Source of the DNA: Comamonadaceae bacterium OS-1
Lineage (GTDB): Bacteria > Pseudomonadota > Gammaproteobacteria > Burkholderiales > Burkholderiaceae_C
Assembly: GCA_027923965.1 (NCBI GenBank)
Contig: AP026969.1
Span: forward strand, 1,798,001-1,862,000
Length of the DNA: 64,000 bases
Direction: 5' to 3'
The notes under the pieces were generated by a model. That model did no database searches, was not told where the DNA came from, and worked only from the letters and a program-made list of their open reading frames with translations. Of the stretch, positions 20,483-29,230 are shown piece by piece (position 1 is the stretch's first letter; the number at the start of each line of letters is the position of its first letter). The translations under genes and the position numbers were made by a program.

Positions 20483-21940
20483 TCAGAGAATCTTGAACGA
20501 GCCCGGCGCTGGTGCCACCGCGTGCTGCGTGGTCACGATCGGCTTGCCGTCGTAGTGGTTCTTGATGCCGCGGATCCAGTCGCGCGCCCGGATGTTGAGC
20601 TTGAAGTTGTCGTCCATCGAGCGCCCCCGCGTGATCAGGATGCCCAGGTCTGCGCCTTCGTAACGGTAGTCGCCCGGGCCGGTAATGCGCAGAAAGAAGG
20701 CCTCGCGCTCGCTGTCGATCGCACGGCGCTCGTGGTCGTAGCGCTGGTAGCCCATGGTGCCGTCTTCGCTCAGGCGGTAGATGCCGGTGGCGGGTGCGCG
20801 CGTCACCTGGTCGACCTTGTCCTCGGTGTACTTGATGACCACCTGCGACCAGGAGTCGATGAAATGCGGCTGCGCCCAGCGCTCGTTGATTTCGCGCACA
20901 TTGAGGTCGAAGGGCACGCCCGAAAACTCGAGCAGGTGGAACAGGAACAGCGGCGCATCGGCGTAGGCGAAGGCCGCGTGGTTTGTCATGGGGCTGGCGC
21001 CGCAGATGCGGGGATTGAGTTCGCCCAGGTAGACCTCGCCGTTGTCCTGGTCGATCAGGAAGTCCAGGTCGAAGTAGCCGCGGTAACCCTCGGCCAGCAA
21101 CTGATTGCCGAAGCGCTCGGCCATGTCGCGGGCCTTCTGCCGCACGCCTTCGGAGAAGGCACCGGGAAACACCTCGTTGCCGCACCAGCCGCCCTTGTAG
21201 GGCGTCAGTTCCTTGGCGCCCACCACCTCGGTGAGCAGCGGCCCGACCAGCGTGCCCGACTGGGTGGCACAGGCCTCCAGCGTGGCGCCACGGCAGTTGA
21301 TGCGCTTCATGATCTTGACCTCGGGGTCGTTGACGATTTCGTCCTTGTGCTTGTTGAAGTCATCTTCGTTGGCGATGAAGAAGGTGGTGTGGCCCGAGTC
21401 GCCAAAGGCCGACTGCACCACCAGGTCGCGGCCCAGCTTGTTGCGCTCGGCGATCTGCATCAGGTGCTGGTAGCTGTCGACTTTCTCCAGGGCGTTAGGC
21501 ACCGAGAAGACCCCGGCCTTGTTGCCGATGCGCACGGTTTCCATCTTGTTGTCGCAGCGCTGGCGCAGCTTGGCGGGCGGAAACCAGACGTCCATGCCCA
21601 GCTCTTCGGCCAGCGCCTCGGTCTTCTCGTCGAACATCAGAAAGGTGGCGACGGGCTTGCCGCCGCGGCGCTCGATCAGGTCGATAACTTCCTTGTGCTG
21701 CAGCAGGTAGTTGTTGATGTCCTCGATCGAGCTGAACTCTGCGTGCGGGCTTTCGCTGGGTACGAAGACGTTCGGGTGGCGGCCATCGAAGCAATCGATG
21801 TAGCTGATGTAGCGAAAGCGGTTCACCCAGCGGTCGATGCCCAGCAGGTTGAAATTGGTCGCGCTGATGAAGTAGATGGGCCGCTCGTTGCGGTGAAACA
21901 TCAGCTGAAGATCGGAGATGCTCTTGATTTTATTGCTCAC
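20483..21940 (-). CDS. ATP-grasp ligase, biotin carboxylase-like fold
   Basis: The protein has 485 residues. The start is a GTG overlapping the decarboxylase stop (GTGA). The ATP-grasp core is visible: DLVVQSAFGDSGHTTFF (the nucleotide-binding loop, residues 172-188), a Lys-rich strand VKIMKRI, and YLGELNPRICG with metal-binding Glu307 and Asn309. There is no biotin-carboxylase-specific surrounding gene. ATP-grasp enzymes activate a carboxylate as acyl-phosphate and join it to an amine, thiol or other nucleophile. Next to an amino-acid decarboxylase and two amide-cleaving enzymes, an amine-carboxylate ligase is the best guess. Substrates are unknown. Confidence 0.82.
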   Translation of the reverse strand: MSNKIKSISDLQLMFHRNERPIYFISATNFNLLGIDRWVNRFRYISYIDCFDGRHPNVFVPSESPHAEFSSIEDINNYLLQHKEVIDLIERRGGKPVATFLMFDEKTEALAEELGMDVWFPPAKLRQRCDNKMETVRIGNKAGVFSVPNALEKVDSYQHLMQIAERNKLGRDLVVQSAFGDSGHTTFFIANEDDFNKHKDEIVNDPEVKIMKRINCRGATLEACATQSGTLVGPLLTEVVGAKELTPYKGGWCGNEVFPGAFSEGVRQKARDMAERFGNQLLAEGYRGYFDLDFLIDQDNGEVYLGELNPRICGASPMTNHAAFAYADAPLFLFHLLEFSGVPFDLNVREINERWAQPHFIDSWSQVVIKYTEDKVDQVTRAPATGIYRLSEDGTMGYQRYDHERRAIDSEREAFFLRITGPGDYRYEGADLGILITRGRSMDDNFKLNIRARDWIRGIKNHYDGKPIVTTQHAVAPAPGSFKIL

Positions 21941-24819
21941 TTCTTGCTCCTCTTGGTGGCCTTGGCCGGGGTGGTTGCTGCGACAGCGGTGGTGGCCGCC
22001 TCGTTCTGGGGATCGTGTTCTTGCGGCAGCGCCGCTCTACCGGCCACAGCCAGCGCGGCGCGGGCCGCTGTGGCCTGGGCGGCACGGGCCAGCGCCACTT
22101 CATTGAAGATGCGAAAGCCCAGCTCGGGCCGGAAGCCATGGATTTCGCGCACGTCCAGCGCGGCCATGAACTGCAGAATCTCGGCGCTGATCACCTGCCC
22201 CGGCACCAGGATCGGGAAGCCAGGCGGATAGGGAATCACGAACAACGCCGAGACCAGCTCGCGGCCTGCGCGGATCTCCTTGGCGGCCTCTTCCATGCCG
22301 ATGTATTCACAGTTCACGTCGTCGTAGGACAGGAAAAAAGCGCTGCGGATGTCACCGTCGCGCGTCTCGGCTCGACCTTCCACGCTGCGCCCGCGGAATG
22401 CGAAATGGAAGCTCGAGAAGTCTGGCAGCGGGGGCTGCTCCAGCGTCAGCGAGCGGATCTTCTTCTCGTGGATGGACCGCTCAATGGCGCTCATGTCGGA
22501 CACGCGCGCCTCAACATCGCGGGCGATCTTCACCAGTACCTCGAGCAGATAGGCGATCGCCGAACGGGTGCTGCCGATGTTGGTCATGAACAGCACGGTA
22601 TTGCGCGAGGTTTTGTTGATCTGGATGCCGTACTTGTCCATCAGCTCCTTGTTCTTGAAGGTGTCGCCGTCCATGCCGGTGGCGCCGATGGTCAGGGTGG
22701 CGCGGGTCGGGTCGAGTGCGAACTCGTCGGTGCGCCAGGCGGCTTCCAGGTTGTTCCAGCCGTTTTCGTCGTTGTAGTAAGACTCGACACCCGATTCGCG
22801 GTACCGCAGCGGCACCACGTCGCTGACGCGCAGGAAGCGGAAGTAGCGTTTGAGCAGCGGGTGGATGCGCACCTGCTCGCGCAGGCTCATCGCCAGTTCG
22901 AGCTGGCGCTGGATCAGCTCGTAGCCCTCGAGTTCGACCTGGCGCCGTCCCACGTCGAGCGAGGCCAGGATCTGGTAGTTGGGCGAGGTCGAGGTGTGGG
23001 TCATGTAGGCCTCGTGGAAAGCCTCTTCGGCCTTGTCCTTGAAGTCCTGGTCCCAGACATGGATCATCGAGCCCTGGCGCAGGGCGGTAAGCGTCTTGTG
23101 GGTGGAGTGGGTGGCATATACGCGCACCCGCGCCTTGGCTGGGTCGGGCAGCAACCGCTGGTCCAGCAGCGCCTGGTCGTCATCCCAGTCCAGACCGGCC
23201 TGGAATGTGGCATAGCGCTGCGCGTACTGCGGGTCTTTCAGCGTCTCGGCCAGCTTGGCCGCCGCCGCCATACCGGTGCGATGGCGGTAGATCGGGTGGC
23301 AACGTGCGAAGGCGAACCAGGCCTCGTCCCACAGGAATACCAGGTCCGGCTTGATCGCCAGACACTCCATCATCACGCGCTCGACGTCGTAGACGATGCC
23401 GTCGAAGGTGCAGTTGGTCAGCAACACCATGCGCACGCGCTCCAGCGTGCCGGCGCGCCGAAAGCCCAGCAGCGTCTCCTTGATGTGGCGGATCGGCACC
23501 GCGCCATACATGGAGTATTGGTCCAGCGGATACGAGTCGAGGTAGGCCACCTGGGCCCCTGCCAGCACCAGGCCATAGTGGTGCGACTTGTGGCAGTTGC
23601 GGTCGACCAGCACGATGTCGTCAGGGCGCACCATGGCCTGCACCACGATCTTGTTGCAGGTGGAGGTGCCATTGGTGGCGAAATAGGTGCGCCGGGCCCC
23701 GAAGGCACGCGCGGCGTATTCCTGCGCCACCTTGAGCGGGCCTACCGGATCGAGCAGCGAATCGAGTCCACCCGAGGTCGCCGAGGTTTCGGCCATGAAC
23801 AGGTTCATGCCGTAGAACTGCGCCAGGTCGCCGATCCAGTTGGAGTTCATGATCGACTTGCCGCGCGCCAGCGGCAGCGCATGGAACACGCCGGTCGGCT
23901 GCTTCGCATATTCGCGCAGTGCATTGAAGAACGGGGTGCGGTGCCGCTCGCCCACGCCCTTCATGATCGAGCTGTAGAGCTCGATATGGTCTTCTTCGCC
24001 GAAAAAGATGCGCTTGAAGACCTCGCCCACGCGCGCCGCGATGTCCTCTACATTCACGTCGGTCACCAGGTACAGGTCGAGCTCGGGGCGGATCTGGGCA
24101 ATTTGCCGTCCCAGTAGGGGCCCCCGCTCGAACTCGGGCATCATTTCAATGCCTTCGTCGAGCCCATCCAGAAAGCGCCGCAACATATCGTTGTGGTTGA
24201 CCGAGCGGAACGGGAAGCCGTGCCGGATCACCACGGCCTGCAGATTGAAATTGACCAGAGTGGCCATCAGCGCATCTTCGAAGCTGGGAACCACCACGAT
24301 GTCGAAAATGAAGTCGTCGTCGGCACTGCGCTTGCGCTGCACGCGACGCCGCAACGCGTCTTCCTCGCTGGCCGCCATCTCGTCGACGATCAGCACTTCA
24401 AAGTAAGGACGTGACAGCTGGGCCTGGCGTTCGCTGTCGGTTTCGATTTGGGACGGCAGCTCCGAGTCGCCATCCAGCGCATTGGACTCATGGCGGTAAG
24501 TGCGCGCCGCCAACACCCGATGGATGCGGCGCGCGGCCGAATGCGCCCGCGCCAGTTCGCCACGTTCGATCCAGTGGCACAACTCGTTGAACACCCGCCC
24601 GCCGGGGAAGGCCCAATAGCTTTCGATGGGCGTGAGTTCGGCCATTAGCTCGGTGACTGTTTTCAGCCGCCGCGCGTATTCCCGGTGCTCGCTCGCCAGC
24701 GTGCTCAATTGGCTGAGTTGGTCCACCAGGCCGATCCAGCCATCCGCGCGCATTTCCCAGACGCTGCGATGGCGGCTCAGGGAGGTGCGGCCCTTTTTGG
24801 TCAGTGTTCCAGTATCCAT
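21937..24819 (-). CDS. Large Orn/Lys/Arg-type PLP decarboxylase
   Basis: The protein has 960 residues, well above the 710-760 typical of LdcI, SpeF and AdiA. The fold-type I core is intact: TNGTSTCNK (382-390), DRNCHKSHH (407-414), DEAW (498-501) and HSTHKTL with the PLP lysine Lys575. The N-terminal wing runs to about residue 310 and is longer than usual. The C-terminus ends in an Ala-rich, Lys-tipped tail (about 915-960). The reaction class is decarboxylation of a basic amino acid to a polyamine or agmatine, but the extra length and operon partners (ATP-grasp, C45, amidase) warn against assigning lysine, ornithine or arginine. Translation is coupled to the next gene. Confidence 0.88.
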   Translation of the reverse strand: MDTGTLTKKGRTSLSRHRSVWEMRADGWIGLVDQLSQLSTLASEHREYARRLKTVTELMAELTPIESYWAFPGGRVFNELCHWIERGELARAHSAARRIHRVLAARTYRHESNALDGDSELPSQIETDSERQAQLSRPYFEVLIVDEMAASEEDALRRRVQRKRSADDDFIFDIVVVPSFEDALMATLVNFNLQAVVIRHGFPFRSVNHNDMLRRFLDGLDEGIEMMPEFERGPLLGRQIAQIRPELDLYLVTDVNVEDIAARVGEVFKRIFFGEEDHIELYSSIMKGVGERHRTPFFNALREYAKQPTGVFHALPLARGKSIMNSNWIGDLAQFYGMNLFMAETSATSGGLDSLLDPVGPLKVAQEYAARAFGARRTYFATNGTSTCNKIVVQAMVRPDDIVLVDRNCHKSHHYGLVLAGAQVAYLDSYPLDQYSMYGAVPIRHIKETLLGFRRAGTLERVRMVLLTNCTFDGIVYDVERVMMECLAIKPDLVFLWDEAWFAFARCHPIYRHRTGMAAAAKLAETLKDPQYAQRYATFQAGLDWDDDQALLDQRLLPDPAKARVRVYATHSTHKTLTALRQGSMIHVWDQDFKDKAEEAFHEAYMTHTSTSPNYQILASLDVGRRQVELEGYELIQRQLELAMSLREQVRIHPLLKRYFRFLRVSDVVPLRYRESGVESYYNDENGWNNLEAAWRTDEFALDPTRATLTIGATGMDGDTFKNKELMDKYGIQINKTSRNTVLFMTNIGSTRSAIAYLLEVLVKIARDVEARVSDMSAIERSIHEKKIRSLTLEQPPLPDFSSFHFAFRGRSVEGRAETRDGDIRSAFFLSYDDVNCEYIGMEEAAKEIRAGRELVSALFVIPYPPGFPILVPGQVISAEILQFMAALDVREIHGFRPELGFRIFNEVALARAAQATAARAALAVAGRAALPQEHDPQNEAATTAVAATTPAKATKRSKK

Positions 24820-24868
24820 GTTTGTCCCCTTTGTGTTTTTTATGGAAGATGAATTCGGGAAGGTTGTG

Positions 24869-25762
24869 TCAGCCGGGCTTGGTCAGGGGTCCCAGCGTGT
24901 CCAGATAGGTGTAGGCCGGGTGGTGCTCTCGGTAGACGTCGAACACGCAGTCACGGTCACGAAAACTCTTCAACGGTTGTCCCAGATTGCTGCGCAGGCC
25001 GCGCTCGCGTTCACGCCGCAGACGCGCGAAATCGACATCGATGGCCATGATTTCGGCGCCCCCGTCGGCCTGGTGCAACACATAGCCCGAGGGGTCGCAG
25101 ACGATGGAGCGGCCCACGCCGCCGTCGCCCACACCGTTGATGTCAAAGAAGTACACCTGGTTGGTGACGGCGGAAGCCCGGGCAATCGACAGTTCCACAT
25201 CGCGGTCAATGGTGTCCGTCATGGTGGGATGCAGGATCACTTCCGCCCCCATCGCCACCAGCGTGCGTGTGGTTTCGGGAAACCACATGTCGTAGCAGAT
25301 CGAGACCCCGAAGCGGCCCGCGCCGGGCACGTCGAAAACGCAGAACTCCGATCCACCCGCAACGTCGCGCTCGTAGGGTCGGAACGGAAACAGTTTGCGG
25401 AACCGCGCAACTACTTCGCCTTGCGGATTGATCACCGGCGTGGTGTTGTAGACCAGCGGGCCGCCAGGCCCCTCGGCCTTCTCGAACAGCGAGCCAGGTA
25501 TGAACCACAGGCCGGTCTCGCGGGCCAGTTCGCACAGCCGGGCCTCGGTGGTGCCGGGCAGCGGCTCGGCCTTGTTGTGCCCGGGGCCGAGCGCCGACAG
25601 TTCAGAGAACAGCACCATCTTCACCCACGGAAAGCGGGAGCGGATGTGGCGCAGATAGCCGCCCATGCGTTCCACGTTGCTCTCGAATGCAGAAACATCC
25701 ATCTGTACGCCGGCCACACCAAAGGTGTCGGCTTCACCACACTGCATTAATGCACCATTCAT
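24869..25762 (-). CDS. Carbon-nitrogen hydrolase (nitrilase superfamily amidase)
   Basis: The protein has 297 residues. The catalytic triad is complete: Glu54 in LFSELSA, Lys123 in FRKLFPF and Cys156 in ICYDMWFPE. These enzymes hydrolyse or make non-peptide C-N bonds of amides, carbamoyl compounds or nitriles through a thioester. It is the first gene of the operon, 49 bp before the decarboxylase. A start at 25747 is also possible. Relation to N-carbamoylputrescine or agmatine-pathway amidases would suit a polyamine route, but I cannot place it in a named subgroup. Confidence 0.87.
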   Translation of the reverse strand: MNGALMQCGEADTFGVAGVQMDVSAFESNVERMGGYLRHIRSRFPWVKMVLFSELSALGPGHNKAEPLPGTTEARLCELARETGLWFIPGSLFEKAEGPGGPLVYNTTPVINPQGEVVARFRKLFPFRPYERDVAGGSEFCVFDVPGAGRFGVSICYDMWFPETTRTLVAMGAEVILHPTMTDTIDRDVELSIARASAVTNQVYFFDINGVGDGGVGRSIVCDPSGYVLHQADGGAEIMAIDVDFARLRRERERGLRSNLGQPLKSFRDRDCVFDVYREHHPAYTYLDTLGPLTKPG

Positions 25763-25877
25763 CGATCCAAGCTCCTATAAAAACCTATCCAATTTCCCAG
25801 ATTTTTTTGCATGCGCAGCGGTGGCCTTGGCCACCCTGACGGGATGGCGGCCTGCTGGTGCGGCTACGGTGGCTACG

Positions 25878-26801
25878 TCAAGTGACGGCTTGCTTTTGCT
25901 GGGTGCACATCCAGGACCACATCGTGTCGATCACGGGTTTGCAATTGCGCGACGTGCGATAGAGCCGGATTTCGAGGTTGGCCGCCCACTCGTCCTGTCC
26001 GGCGACGGCGACTTTCCCTTCGTTAAGTTCCGCCGCGACGCAGCTCTCTGGAAGCCAGCCTATGCCGTGGCCGGCGACGACCATGGCTTTGAGCGCTTCC
26101 GCCATGTGCGTTTCGAAGCTGCGCCGCAGGTTGGACGGTGTTTGGGCGTTGAGTAAAGTCATTTCGACGACATTGCCGAGAAAGGCACCTGACGAATACG
26201 CCATAAAAGGCAGCGGCGCCCGGCTCGACCCGGGGAGCTGAAAAAGCGGCTGTCCGTCTGCATCCAGGGCAGAGAAGGGAAGAATTCTCTCCACCCCCAG
26301 AACCAGGTAGGGAAACAGGTTCGGGTCCAGCAAGATGGGCAGTTGCGGGTGGTGAAAGGCCAGCAGGATGTCGCAGCTACCTTCCACCAGTTGCTGCACC
26401 CCTTCTGGCACATTCACGGCATGGACCCGGGCTACCAGGGGGCCAAAGCTTTTGTGTACGTGTTTTAGCCAGTCTGGAAAGAAGGTGAACACCAGCGTAT
26501 GGGCCACGGAGAACTGGACCACCTCTTCCGAACTGACAATCGGCTGGTAGCCGCTCAACAGGGTGCGGGCGGCATAGGCATCGCGCAGCAGATCGGCCGC
26601 AATCCGGCGAAACAGCCAACCGGCTGCGGTCAATGTCGCGGGATGGACGCTTCGGTCGACCAGTTCCACGCCCAACCACTCTTCCAACGCCATGATGCGC
26701 CGACTGAACGCAGATTGCGTGATATGTCGCTCTTTTGCAGCACGCGAGAAACTACGCGATTCGGCCAGGCGTAGAAAGTCTTCAAGCCATTTGATTTCCA
26801 T
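25878..26801 (-). CDS. LysR family regulator, HypT-like N-terminus
   Basis: The protein has 307 residues starting MEIKWLEDFLRLAESRSFSRAA. Frame further upstream is AT-rich and not conserved in style. The helix-turn-helix RSFSRAAKERHITQSAFSRR and the WLEDF start resemble the HypT/YjiE-type LysR group. The effector domain follows. It lies 115 bp upstream of the amidase-decarboxylase operon on the same strand and divergent from aspartase, with 305 bp of AT-rich DNA between. It probably controls one or both units. Confidence 0.88.
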   Translation of the reverse strand: MEIKWLEDFLRLAESRSFSRAAKERHITQSAFSRRIMALEEWLGVELVDRSVHPATLTAAGWLFRRIAADLLRDAYAARTLLSGYQPIVSSEEVVQFSVAHTLVFTFFPDWLKHVHKSFGPLVARVHAVNVPEGVQQLVEGSCDILLAFHHPQLPILLDPNLFPYLVLGVERILPFSALDADGQPLFQLPGSSRAPLPFMAYSSGAFLGNVVEMTLLNAQTPSNLRRSFETHMAEALKAMVVAGHGIGWLPESCVAAELNEGKVAVAGQDEWAANLEIRLYRTSRNCKPVIDTMWSWMCTQQKQAVT

Positions 26802-26879
26802 GCGATAAACCTTGCAGCGACAAGAAAACGTCTTTTTGTCATATTCGTATGGTAGGTCCTGATTTTGGATTTGATGCAT

Positions 26880-26902
26880 TTGCATTCAATTTTGTGATGC
26901 AA
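26880..26902. promoter_or_regulatory. Inverted repeat TTGCAT-N11-ATGCAA near the LysR start
   Basis: TTGCAT (26880-26885) and ATGCAA (26897-26902) form inverted half-sites 79 bp upstream of the LysR gene. The same half-sites recur at 27001-27019. The whole 26802-27106 gap is AT-rich and contains no gene. Confidence 0.5.
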
Positions 26903-27000
26903 TATTTGAGAGCTACTATTCCAAAATAGAATACTGCTTTATTGGTATTTTTGCTGGCGATAGTGGCCACAAAGGCGCTTCGTCAAGCGGTATTCTTTAA

Positions 27001-27019
27001 ATTGCATGTTGAATGCAAT
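27001..27019. promoter_or_regulatory. Inverted repeat ATTGCAT-N5-ATGCAAT before aspA
   Basis: Perfect 7-bp arms, 88 bp upstream of the aspartase start. A further TGCAAT/TTTGCATT follows directly. With the similar site at 26880-26902 these look like operator half-sites for the adjacent LysR protein. Binding is inferred. Confidence 0.5.
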
Positions 27020-27106
27020 ATTTGCATTTTGGTAATTGCTATTGATTTCCGGCATAAGCTCTGTTTATAAATTCTTCGCAACGAAGATGATTAAAAGGAG
27101 CTATTG

Positions 27107-28522
27107 ATGTCCGGAAGTGAATTTAGAATAGAACATGATTTACTAGGCGACCGGGATATTCCGGTCGATGCCTATTACGGTGTCCACACTTTGCGTGCAC
27201 TGGAAAATTTCCCGATTACCGGCACGGCGATCTCGATCTACCCCGAACTGATCAAGGCCCTGGCCTGCATCAAGCAGGCGGCGGCACTCTCCAATCACCA
27301 GCTCGGTCTGCTTGACGAGCCACGGTGTGACGCCATCGTCCGTGCCTGCGCCGAGATCCTGGGCGGCAAGTTGCATGGGCAGTTTGTCGTGGATGTGATC
27401 CAGGGCGGCGCGGGCACCTCGACCAATATGAACGCCAACGAGGTCATCGCCAACCGGGCCCTCGAACTGCTGGGCCATCGCAAGGGCGAGTACCAGTATC
27501 TGCATCCGAATGAGCAGGTGAACATCGGCCAGAGCACCAACGACGTCTACCCCTCGGCGCTGAAGATTGCGACCTGGTTCGGAATCCACGGCCTGATCGA
27601 TGCAATGGCCGTGCTGCGCCAGGCGTTTGCCGCCAAGGCCGAGGAATTCCGAGACGTGCTGAAAATGGGCCGTACCCAGCTGCAGGACGCGGTGCCGATG
27701 ACGCTGGGCCAGGAATTCAGTACCTATGCCGTCATGCTCGGCGAAGACGAGGAGCGGCTGCGCGAGGCGGTGCTGCTGCTGTGCGAAATCAATATGGGTG
27801 CGACGGCGATCGGCACCGGAATCACCGCCCATCCCGACTACGCGCCGCTGGTGCTCAGGCATTTGCAGGACATCACCGGCATCCCCCTGGTCACGGCGCC
27901 GAACTTGATCGAGGCTACGCAGGACTGCGGTTCCTTTGTGCAGCTCTCGGGGGTGCTCAAACGCGTGGCGGTGAAGCTGTCGAAGACCTGCAACGACCTG
28001 CGCCTGCTCTCCAGCGGCCCACGGGCCGGCCTCGGAGAAATCAACCTGCCGCCGATGCAGGCGGGATCCAGCATCATGCCGGGCAAGGTCAATCCGGTTA
28101 TCCCCGAAGTGGTGAACCAGATCGCCTTCGAGGTCATCGGCAACGACATCACTGTGAGCTTCGCAGCCGAAGCAGGCCAGCTCCAGCTCAATGCCTTCGA
28201 GCCCATCATCGCGCACAGCATCTTCAAAAGCGTGAGCCATCTGCGCAACGGCTGTCTCACACTGGCCGAGCGTTGCGTCAAGGGCATCACCGCCAACGTC
28301 GATCACCTGCGCGCCACGGTGGCCAACTCGATTGGCATCGTCACCGCGCTGAACCCCTATATCGGCTACGCGAATGCCACGGCCATCGCCCAGGAAGCCC
28401 ATGCCACGGGCGGCAGCGTCTACGAAATCGTGCTGCGCAAGAATTTGTTGACCAAAGCGCAGCTCGACCATATCTTGCAGCCTGAATTCTTGACCCGGCC
28501 TACGCCACTCAATCTGTCCTAG
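27107..28522 (+). CDS. aspA: Aspartate ammonia-lyase
   Basis: The protein has 471 residues; ATG at 27107 with AAGGAG six bases upstream. It has the fumarase/aspartase superfamily signature GSSIMPGKVNP, whose serine loop holds the catalytic Ser. The aspartase-type N-terminus (EHDLLGDRDIPVDAYYGVHT) and the QGGAGTSTNMNANEVIANRA and NIGQSTNDVYPSALK blocks are also present. Reaction: L-aspartate to fumarate and ammonia, reversible, in the cytosol. It is divergent from the LysR gene and opposite the amidase/decarboxylase operon with its acidic-substrate transporters, so it may channel aspartate released or imported by that system. Fumarase class II is less likely given the N-terminus. Confidence 0.92.
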   Translation: MSGSEFRIEHDLLGDRDIPVDAYYGVHTLRALENFPITGTAISIYPELIKALACIKQAAALSNHQLGLLDEPRCDAIVRACAEILGGKLHGQFVVDVIQGGAGTSTNMNANEVIANRALELLGHRKGEYQYLHPNEQVNIGQSTNDVYPSALKIATWFGIHGLIDAMAVLRQAFAAKAEEFRDVLKMGRTQLQDAVPMTLGQEFSTYAVMLGEDEERLREAVLLLCEINMGATAIGTGITAHPDYAPLVLRHLQDITGIPLVTAPNLIEATQDCGSFVQLSGVLKRVAVKLSKTCNDLRLLSSGPRAGLGEINLPPMQAGSSIMPGKVNPVIPEVVNQIAFEVIGNDITVSFAAEAGQLQLNAFEPIIAHSIFKSVSHLRNGCLTLAERCVKGITANVDHLRATVANSIGIVTALNPYIGYANATAIAQEAHATGGSVYEIVLRKNLLTKAQLDHILQPEFLTRPTPLNLS

Positions 28523-28536
28523 CAGCCTGGGGGGCA

Positions 28537-28554
28537 GGGGCGGGTACCCGCCCC
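28537..28554. terminator. Perfect 18-bp palindrome after aspA
   Basis: GGGGCGGGTACCCGCCCC is a perfect inverted repeat 15 bases past the aspA stop. It could form a strong stem, but there is no T-run after it, so termination is only suggested. Confidence 0.4.
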
Positions 28555-28720
28555 GCGCAGGGCATCCGTGGCCTGGCGGCGGTGGCGGGGCCGTTGCGCC
28601 TGGGCGTGGCAGGGAGGAGGGGGCTGATCGGTTGTCTGATATGGAACAAGCCGTGGGCCGGGCGCGGCTATGATGCGCGCTGTTTTTGCCGTCTTTGGCT
28701 GCCCCCACATCTTTCCCCGT

Positions 28721-29230
28721 ATGTCCACCGATTCCCAGTCCGAGTTAGAGGCTCCCGAAGCCGACCCCGTCACCACCGTCCCCCTGAAGCTTGAAGACTG
28801 GCTCACCGTGCTGGTGATGGGCGCGCTGGCGCTGATCACCTTTGCCAACGTGCTGGCCCGCTACTTCACCAGCGAATCCTTCGCCTGGACGGAGGAGATC
28901 TCGGTGTTTCTGATGATCGCGCTGACCCTGGTGGGCGCGTCGGCGGCCGTGGCGCGCGACCGGCACATCCGCATCGAATACTTCTCGGACAGCGGCAGCA
29001 TGGCGCGGCGCAAGGGCTTGTCGCGCTTTGGCGCAGTGATGGTGGCGATTCTGTTCACGCTGATCGGTACCTTGAGTATCCGCATGGTGTGGGACGACTT
29101 TCGCTTTGACGAGACCACGCCGGGCATTGGCGTGCCGGCCTGGTGGTACTCGATGTGGCTGCCGATTCTGTCGCTGGGCATTGCGCTGCGCGCCGTGGGC
29201 CTGTTCATCCGCCGGGGGCGCGAAGCATGA
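28721..29230 (+). CDS. TRAP transporter small permease (DctQ-like)
   Basis: The protein has 169 residues starting MSTDSQSELEAPEAD. An in-frame ATG at 28670 would add 17 residues. Four membrane helices, with FANVLARYFTSESFAWTEEISVFLMI, are characteristic of the DctQ subunit. Its stop overlaps the start of the large permease (ATGA). Together with the binding protein at 30733 it forms a TRAP uptake system driven by an ion gradient. The substrate is not evident; organic acids are typical. Confidence 0.9.
   Translation: MSTDSQSELEAPEADPVTTVPLKLEDWLTVLVMGALALITFANVLARYFTSESFAWTEEISVFLMIALTLVGASAAVARDRHIRIEYFSDSGSMARRKGLSRFGAVMVAILFTLIGTLSIRMVWDDFRFDETTPGIGVPAWWYSMWLPILSLGIALRAVGLFIRRGREA

Noticed and set aside
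22015..24117. 700-codon open frame antisense to the large decarboxylase
   Set aside because: Shadow of a GC-rich gene: its composition is biased and the opposite strand carries full PLP-enzyme motifs.
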